In this document: piece after piece, positions 22,571 to 26,882 of the stretch | Layout of the letters: every line of letters begins with the position of its first letter | Position numbering within the stretch: the stretch's first letter is position 1 | From: DATDPM01 sp041498815 | GTDB taxonomy: Bacteria > Pseudomonadota > Alphaproteobacteria > DATDPM01 | DNA length: 26,882 bases | Direction: 5' to 3' | NCBI GenBank assembly: GCA_041498815.1 | Contig: JBGQJC010000035.1 | Location: 1 to 26,882 of the forward strand | Notes under the pieces: model-generated | Told to the model about the DNA's origin: nothing | Databases searched by the model: none | Seen by the model: only the letters and a program-made list of their open reading frames with translations | Program-made: the position numbers and the translations under genes

Positions 22571-24297
22571 TGCCCGTCCGCCCTATCGGTGCTGGGGTCG
22601 GCGCGCCAATTCTCGACCCAAAGAGTCGAGGGGTATTGATGCCCGGTTGGGACAACCCCCTTCAGCCATGCCGGAAAAATGAACGCATCGGCGCGAAAGA
22701 ACAACGGCAGGGCGGGAAGCTCCTCGGCGTAGAGCCGTTGCAGGCGAAGCCACAACTCCCGGCGCTTCTCGCGGTCGAGCTCCACCTCGATCTTGTCGAT
22801 CAGGGAATCCATCTCGGCGCTGCGGAAACCGGCATAGTTCTGCCCGGCGAAGCCGTTCGCGGGCGAGGGGATCTCTTCCGAATGAAGCGACGAGCGCGGC
22901 GTGTTTTCCGGCGCGCTGGTCCAGGCGAACATCGCAAGGCCGTCGAATTTCCGCTTGGTCACCGTCTGGCCGAAGAAGACGCGCGCCGGCTGGTTATGGA
23001 TCCGCACCTCGACTCCGATCTTGCGCCATTCGCTTTGCAGGACCTGCTCCACCATCTCCCTAGAGCGGTTCCCCGCGGTGGTCATGAGCGGCAAGGTCAG
23101 GCGTTGCCCGGCCGCATTCACCCGGACGCCATCGGCACCCATCCGCCAGCCCGCTTCCTCTAAAAGCGAATTTGCCGCCCCGGGATCGTAATCGTAATGC
23201 GGCACGTCGTTGCCGTAGACCCAATCGAGCGGGCTCACGAGCGTTTCTGCCACCGGCTGGCGGCCCGCGAATAGCTGGATCGATATCCCCTTGCGGTCGA
23301 TGCCGAGCAGCAGCGCCTTGCGCACCTTGAGGTCCGCCAGGATCGGGTTATCGAGATCGGGCTCGACATGCTCGAAGACCAGGCCGGGCTTGTAGGCGAC
23401 CTCGAATTCGCCCCGGTGGCGCGCCTCGAATTGCAGCGCCTGGTCGAGCGAAAGCCCGAGCTCGCCCGCGATGTAGTCGATCGCGCCCGAAAGCAGATTG
23501 GCCTCGAGTGCCGCCGTGTTCTCGACCACGCGCACGACGATGCGGCGGAAATATCCGGGCTTCCCCCACCACGAAGGGTTGCGCTCCAGCACCACATGGG
23601 AACCGGGTGAGACTTCCGCGATGCGGTAAGGCCCGAAATAGAGTCCCGGATTGGTGGTGTCGGTGTCGTAAAGCGTGTGCTCCTTATAGGTGGCGGGATC
23701 GGCGAAAGCCGCGCGCTCGAGATGGGCGGGCAAAAGGCCGAAATCGTTGATCGCGTTGTAATCGAAGCTCACCCGGTCGAGATGCAGGGTGAAACTGTGC
23801 CGGTCTTTCACGTCGATTGACAAAATCCGCCGGTAGAGTTCCGCGCTGGCGACGCCGGAAAGCGGATGCTTACCCACCTCCCAGGTGAACATCACATCGT
23901 CGGTCGAAACCGGCGTCCCGTCGCCCCATGTGGCAGCGTCGCGTATCGTATAAGTGACCGCGATGCCCTTGCCGGGGGCGCGCGGGTTGCCCGCCGGCAG
24001 ATCCTCGATCACCGCTTTGCCGTTTTCGACGGTCGGAAGCGCCAAACACAGCATGCACACCAGCTTCCAATCGGCGTCATGAACCGTGAACGGCCGCAGC
24101 GTCATCGCCAGGATGTAGCTCTTGGCGAGCATGGCATCGATATTGGGATGAAAGGTCGCCGGAAACTGGGTCATGCCGATGACGAGTTCGTCCCGGGGAT
24201 GGGCAGCTGCGGGTGCCGCAAGCGACAGGGCGAGGACAAGCACCGCGAAAACGGAGCGGCCCCGGATGAGCGGCGCGGAATGTGTGCGCGGTGTCAT
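22567..24297 (-). CDS. ABC transporter substrate-binding protein, family 5 (DppA/OppA type)
   Basis: A 576-aa periplasmic binding protein. The start at 24297 gives a clear signal peptide: basic MTPRTHSAPLIRGRS, hydrophobic VFAVLVLALSLAAP, then AAA-H cleavage near residue 32, with no lipobox. The mature part shows ELVIGMTQFPATFHPNIDA, ATWGDGTPVSTDDVMFTWE (the conserved family-5 WSDG-like motif) and LKVRKALLLGIDRKGI, typical of the fold. Ligands of this family include peptides, nickel and sugars; not determinable here. The frame continues upstream to 25020 but crosses the divergent thiO leader and is not coding. No strong ribosome binding site was seen. It is divergent from the thiamine operon, so shared regulation is possible but unproven. 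Confidence 0.9.
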   Translation of the reverse strand: MTPRTHSAPLIRGRSVFAVLVLALSLAAPAAAHPRDELVIGMTQFPATFHPNIDAMLAKSYILAMTLRPFTVHDADWKLVCMLCLALPTVENGKAVIEDLPAGNPRAPGKGIAVTYTIRDAATWGDGTPVSTDDVMFTWEVGKHPLSGVASAELYRRILSIDVKDRHSFTLHLDRVSFDYNAINDFGLLPAHLERAAFADPATYKEHTLYDTDTTNPGLYFGPYRIAEVSPGSHVVLERNPSWWGKPGYFRRIVVRVVENTAALEANLLSGAIDYIAGELGLSLDQALQFEARHRGEFEVAYKPGLVFEHVEPDLDNPILADLKVRKALLLGIDRKGISIQLFAGRQPVAETLVSPLDWVYGNDVPHYDYDPGAANSLLEEAGWRMGADGVRVNAAGQRLTLPLMTTAGNRSREMVEQVLQSEWRKIGVEVRIHNQPARVFFGQTVTKRKFDGLAMFAWTSAPENTPRSSLHSEEIPSPANGFAGQNYAGFRSAEMDSLIDKIEVELDREKRRELWLRLQRLYAEELPALPLFFRADAFIFPAWLKGVVPTGHQYPSTLWVENWRADPSTDRADGQ

Positions 24298-24402
24298 GCG
24301 GCTGCGGTTATAGCATTGCAGCCTAGCCTGCGAGAGCGGTTCGCCGCGCCCTCTTTGCCTTGACAATCGGCGGGGCGCCCGCCCATCCTTGCCGACGCGT
24401 AT

Positions 24403-24482
24403 CGGTCTGGGGTGCTCCCCTTCGGGAGCTGAGATCACACCCATGGAACCTGAGCTGGATAATGCCAGCGGAGGGAGCGCCG
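24403..24482 (+). promoter_or_regulatory. TPP riboswitch (THI element) upstream of thiO
   Basis: The conserved core is plainly visible: GGGGTGCTCCCCTTCGGGAG (P3 hairpin, 24409-24428), CTGAGA (24429-24434), then ACCC, GAACCTGA (24446-24453) and CTGGATAATGCCAGCG (24455-24470) followed by GAGGGA. The outer P1 pairing is weak, so the ends are approximate. It binds thiamine pyrophosphate and represses the thi operon; here it precedes thiO by about 55 bases. The mechanism (termination or blocked initiation) is not clear from sequence. A GGGGCGCCCC palindrome just before the thiO ATG could take part. Confidence 0.93.
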
Positions 24483-24536
24483 AGTGGAACTTTCCAAGCC
24501 ACGGCAAAAATCCAGCGTAAGGCTCGGGGCGCCCCG

Positions 24537-25646
24537 ATGATCGCGATCGTCGGCGGCGGCATCTGCGGGCTTTCGATCGGCTGGTATCTCGCCCGCTCGG
24601 GCAAATCCGTGACGGTGTTCGACCGCGGCGCGGCGGGGCGCGGGGCCACTTGGGCCGCGGCCGGGTTGCTGGCGCCCGGCATCGAGGCCGAGCCCGGCGA
24701 AGAGAAGCTCTTGCCCCTGCTGCTCGAAAGCCGCGACCTTTGGCCCGGTTTCGCGCGCGAGCTCGAATCCGCCTCCGGCCTCGCGGTGGACTTGCGTGCG
24801 GAAGGAACGCTCGCCATTGCCCTCGACCGCGACCAAGCCGAAAAGCTCGCCTTCGCATTCGACTACCAGCGCTCCCTCGGCTTCGACATGGAATGGCTGG
24901 GCGGGAGAGAGGCCCGGGCGCTGGAACCGCATCTCTCGCCCAAGGTGACGGCGGCGGTCCTGAGCCCCCTCGACGCCCAAGTGGACAACCGCAAGACGGC
25001 ACTGGCGCTGATCCGCGCATTTAAATCCGCGGGCGGCGTGCTGCGCGAGCAAACGCCAGTCGATGAGATCCTCGGCGACGGCAAGACGGTCCGCGGCATC
25101 CGCGCGGGCGGCGAGGAATTCGCGGCCTCGACCGTGGTGCTGGCGGCGGGCGCCTGGTCGCGCGGCATCGAAGGCATTCCAGATTCGGCTCGCCCGCCGG
25201 TGCGCCCGGTGAAGGGCCAGATGCTCGCTCTTTCGATGCCGGTTGATGCGCCGCTCCTGACCCGCGCGGTTGCGGGCGAAGGCGCCTATCTGGTGCCGCG
25301 ATTGGGCGGCGAGCTCCTGATCGGCGCGACGGTGGAGGAGCAGAGCTTCGATACCGCGCTCACCGCCGGCGGCATCTACGAATTGCTGCGCCGCGCGCGC
25401 GAAGCGGTTCCGGGAATCCATGATCTACCGATCGCCGAAATGTGGGCGGGCTTGCGCCCGGCGAGCCGCGACGATGCCCCGCTCTTGGGCCCATGCGCGC
25501 TCGCTGGCCTGGTGATCGCAACCGGCCACCACCGCAACGGAATCCTGCTGGCCCCGGTCACGGCGCGGGTCATTGCCGATTTCATCCTCACGGGGCGTCT
25601 CCGCGATGATCTTCGAATCTTCGCGCCGTCGCGGTTCGCGGCCTGA
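24537..25646 (+). CDS. thiO: Glycine oxidase ThiO (FAD-dependent)
   Basis: A 369-aa FAD enzyme that oxidises glycine to dehydroglycine (iminoacetate), a precursor of the thiamine thiazole ring. It starts MIAIVGGGICGLSIGWYLA, with the GxGxxG dinucleotide fold at residues 5-10. Further features are GRGATWAAAGLLAPG (35-49), the FAD-contact region VVLAAGAWS and the DAO-family C-terminus with GLRPASRDDAPLLGP and ATGHHRNGILLAPVTA. The ATG at 24537 is set by homology; the frame extends upstream to 24360 through the riboswitch and that part is not coding. The nearest purine-rich stretch is about 14 bases away, so translation may depend on the riboswitch context. Its stop TGA overlaps the thiS ATG by one base. 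Confidence 0.94.
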   Translation: MIAIVGGGICGLSIGWYLARSGKSVTVFDRGAAGRGATWAAAGLLAPGIEAEPGEEKLLPLLLESRDLWPGFARELESASGLAVDLRAEGTLAIALDRDQAEKLAFAFDYQRSLGFDMEWLGGREARALEPHLSPKVTAAVLSPLDAQVDNRKTALALIRAFKSAGGVLREQTPVDEILGDGKTVRGIRAGGEEFAASTVVLAAGAWSRGIEGIPDSARPPVRPVKGQMLALSMPVDAPLLTRAVAGEGAYLVPRLGGELLIGATVEEQSFDTALTAGGIYELLRRAREAVPGIHDLPIAEMWAGLRPASRDDAPLLGPCALAGLVIATGHHRNGILLAPVTARVIADFILTGRLRDDLRIFAPSRFAA

Positions 25647-25855
25647 TGACCGGAACGCTCACGGTGAACGGCAAGACCCGCCCCTTTGCGGGCGAGACGA
25701 TCGAAGAGTTGGTCGCAGCCCTCGGCGCCGACCCCATGCGCCGCGGCATTGCGGTCGCGGTCAACGCCGAGGTCGTGCCGCGGGCGGTTTGGGCGCGGAC
25801 AAAAACAAATCCCGGCGACCGCATCGAGGTCGTCCGGCCGCTCGCAGGCGGTTGA
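25646..25855 (+). CDS. thiS: Sulfur carrier protein ThiS
   Basis: A 69-aa ubiquitin-like protein: TGTLTVNGKTRPFAGETIEE...LVAALGADP, then AVAVNAEVVPRAVWARTKTNPGDRIEVVRPLAGG. The C-terminal Gly-Gly is the site that becomes a thiocarboxylate and donates sulfur to the thiazole ring. Length is normal (about 65-70 aa). It overlaps thiO by one base (TGATG), and thiG follows after 14 bases, so the three are one operon under the TPP riboswitch. thiF and the sulfur transferase needed for ThiS activation are not in the window. Confidence 0.93.
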   Translation: MTGTLTVNGKTRPFAGETIEELVAALGADPMRRGIAVAVNAEVVPRAVWARTKTNPGDRIEVVRPLAGG

Positions 25856-25869
25856 GTCGGGCGGTTGAC

Positions 25870-26661
25870 ATGACCGACAATCTCGTCATCGGGGGCCGCG
25901 AATTTTCCTCGCGCCTGTTTCTGGGCTCCAGCCAGTATCCCAATCAGAAAGTCATGCTCGACGCACTGGCCGCCAGCGGCGCCGAGGTGGTGACGGTCGC
26001 CATGCGCCGCGTCAGCCTAGACGGCGGCGGCGAAAGCCTGTTCGATTTGCTGCGCGGCCGCTATTTCATCCTTCCCAACACGGCGGGCTGCTACACCGCG
26101 AGGGATGCGGTCTTGACCGCCGAGCTCGCCCGCGAGGCGCTGGAAACGGACTGGATCAAGCTCGAGGTGATCGGCGACGAAGAAACGCTGTTCCCCGATG
26201 TCGAACAGTTGCTCGCGGCGGCCAGCGATCTCGTCAAGCGCAAATTTGTGGTGCTCCCCTATTGCAACGACGATCCCGTGACCTGCCGCAAGCTGGAAGA
26301 CCTCGGTTGCGCCGCGATCATGCCCTTGGGCGCGCCGATCGGTTCCGGCATGGGCATCCGCAATCCCTATAACATCCAGATCATCCGCGAGATGTGCCGC
26401 GTGCCGCTGATCATCGACGCCGGCGTCGGCACCGCGTCCGACGCAGCACTCGCGATGGAATTGGGCTGCGACGGCGTGCTCATGAACAGCGCGGTCGCGC
26501 GTGCCCGTGATCCGGTCAAGATGGCGGCGGCGATGAAGAGTGCGCTCATAGCCGGGCGGCTGGCTTTCGAGGCCGGGCGCATCCCGCGAAAGCTGTACGC
26601 GCAAGGCTCGACCTCTTCGGAAGGCTTGATCGAACCCGCGGCAAAGCCCAAGCGGGCGTAA
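25870..26661 (+). CDS. thiG: Thiazole synthase ThiG
   Basis: A 263-aa (beta/alpha)8-barrel enzyme that condenses deoxyxylulose-5-phosphate, dehydroglycine and ThiS-thiocarboxylate into the thiazole phosphate. It starts MTDNLVIGGREFSSRLFLGSS. The Schiff-base lysine is Lys97 in DWIKLEVIGDEETLFPD; NTAGCYTARDAV (70-81), MPLGAPIGSGMGIRNPYNI-like loops and IDAGVGTASDAA with GVLMNSAVARA bind the phosphates. The ATG at 25870 is chosen by homology, not the longer frame from 25573. Its substrate DXP comes from Dxs, whose gene is not in its expected place near ispA in this window. thiE, often next, is absent here. Confidence 0.95.
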   Translation: MTDNLVIGGREFSSRLFLGSSQYPNQKVMLDALAASGAEVVTVAMRRVSLDGGGESLFDLLRGRYFILPNTAGCYTARDAVLTAELAREALETDWIKLEVIGDEETLFPDVEQLLAAASDLVKRKFVVLPYCNDDPVTCRKLEDLGCAAIMPLGAPIGSGMGIRNPYNIQIIREMCRVPLIIDAGVGTASDAALAMELGCDGVLMNSAVARARDPVKMAAAMKSALIAGRLAFEAGRIPRKLYAQGSTSSEGLIEPAAKPKRA

Positions 26662-26716
26662 GCGGCGCTCGCCGGCGCCAATCCTCAAAACAGCTTGATA
26701 AGGCGGTTCGACCACA

Positions 26717-26882
26717 ATGAAAGAGCTGCCTCTGTCCAGGGTCTACCAGCTGCTCGAACCGGGCCCGGTGGTCTTGCTTTCGACCGCCCGCAAAGGCCGC
26801 GCCAATGTCATGACGATGTCCTGGCATATGATGGTTGACTTCGAGCCCCCGTTGGTCGCCTGCGTCGTCAGCGGCGCCAATC
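26717..26882 (+). CDS. Flavin reductase-like domain protein (5' part, cut by window edge)
   Basis: From the ATG at 26717, 55 codons read MKELPLSRVYQLLEPGPVVL, then LSTARKGRANVMTMSWHMMVDFEPPLVACVVSGAN and run off the window. The pattern (gain of flavin contact at VMTMSWHMM, PPLVACVV) matches the flavin reductase-like/flavoredoxin family that binds FMN. An AAGGCGG about 10 bases upstream supports the start. It lies 55 bases after thiG on the same strand; whether it belongs to the thiamine operon or to its own unit is not clear. Confidence 0.72.
   Translation, partial: MKELPLSRVYQLLEPGPVVLLSTARKGRANVMTMSWHMMVDFEPPLVACVVSGAN

Noticed and set aside
20688..22655. A single 655-codon frame across both permease genes
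   Set aside because: Only the part below 21605 is DppC; the upstream part is an out-of-frame reading of dppB, which has its own complete frame.
24298..25020. N-terminal extension of the binding protein and overlap with thiO
   Set aside because: It crosses the riboswitch and is antisense to thiO; the signal peptide starts at 24297.

Overview
The window looks like chromosomal DNA of a high-GC alphaproteobacterium, perhaps of the Rhodospirillales/Rhizobiales type. The support is a C4-pathway 5-aminolevulinate synthase (HemA), the order histone-deacetylase-like / xseB / ispA / tlyA / RNA methyltransferase, a fabI-aroC pair close to pdxH, and frequent GTGA/ATGA stop-start overlaps. No rRNA, tRNA or CRISPR array was seen. 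Family calls rest on motifs read by eye, not on database searches.

Layout. 1-228 (minus): 5' part of a HupE/UreJ membrane protein. 360-4547 (plus): housekeeping run of deacetylase-like protein, xseB, ispA, tlyA and an RNA m5U methyltransferase. A 29-bp triple repeat separates it from the convergent aroC (minus), which follows fabI (minus). A glycine-zipper lipoprotein (minus) diverges from the plus-strand run pdxH, FieF-like CDF exporter, phosphotransferase/P-loop kinase fusion, tandem universal stress protein, two small uncharacterised genes and an SDR oxidoreductase. Convergent to these are an ABM-like small protein and hemA (minus).

14.77-18.95 kb looks like a decayed accessory segment: a scrap of a response-regulator receiver, a 771-aa GT4 glycosyltransferase with a toroid-like C-terminus, a frameshifted phosphomannose isomerase start (manA') with an intact ribosome binding site, an unrecognised coding remnant, and an internally deleted IS1380-family element whose two 21-bp terminal inverted repeats are still recognisable. 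Three tandem 11-bp DnaA-box-like units lie just beyond it.

19.2-24.3 kb (minus): a family-5 solute-binding protein, two DppB/DppC-type permeases and manC (GDP-mannose synthesis), tightly packed but with no ABC ATPase. 24.4-26.7 kb (plus): a TPP riboswitch followed by thiO-thiS-thiG, which build the thiazole half of thiamine, and then the start of a flavin-reductase-like gene cut by the window edge.

Functional themes are isoprenoid and RNA modification, shikimate and fatty-acid synthesis, B6, heme and thiamine cofactors, and mannose-linked glycoconjugates. I found no clearly new multi-gene system. The points most worth a second look are the apparent absence of dxs between ispA and a tlyA without a standard start codon, the 29-bp repeats built on the aroC stop codon, the deleted IS1380 element, and the manA'-glycosyltransferase junction.
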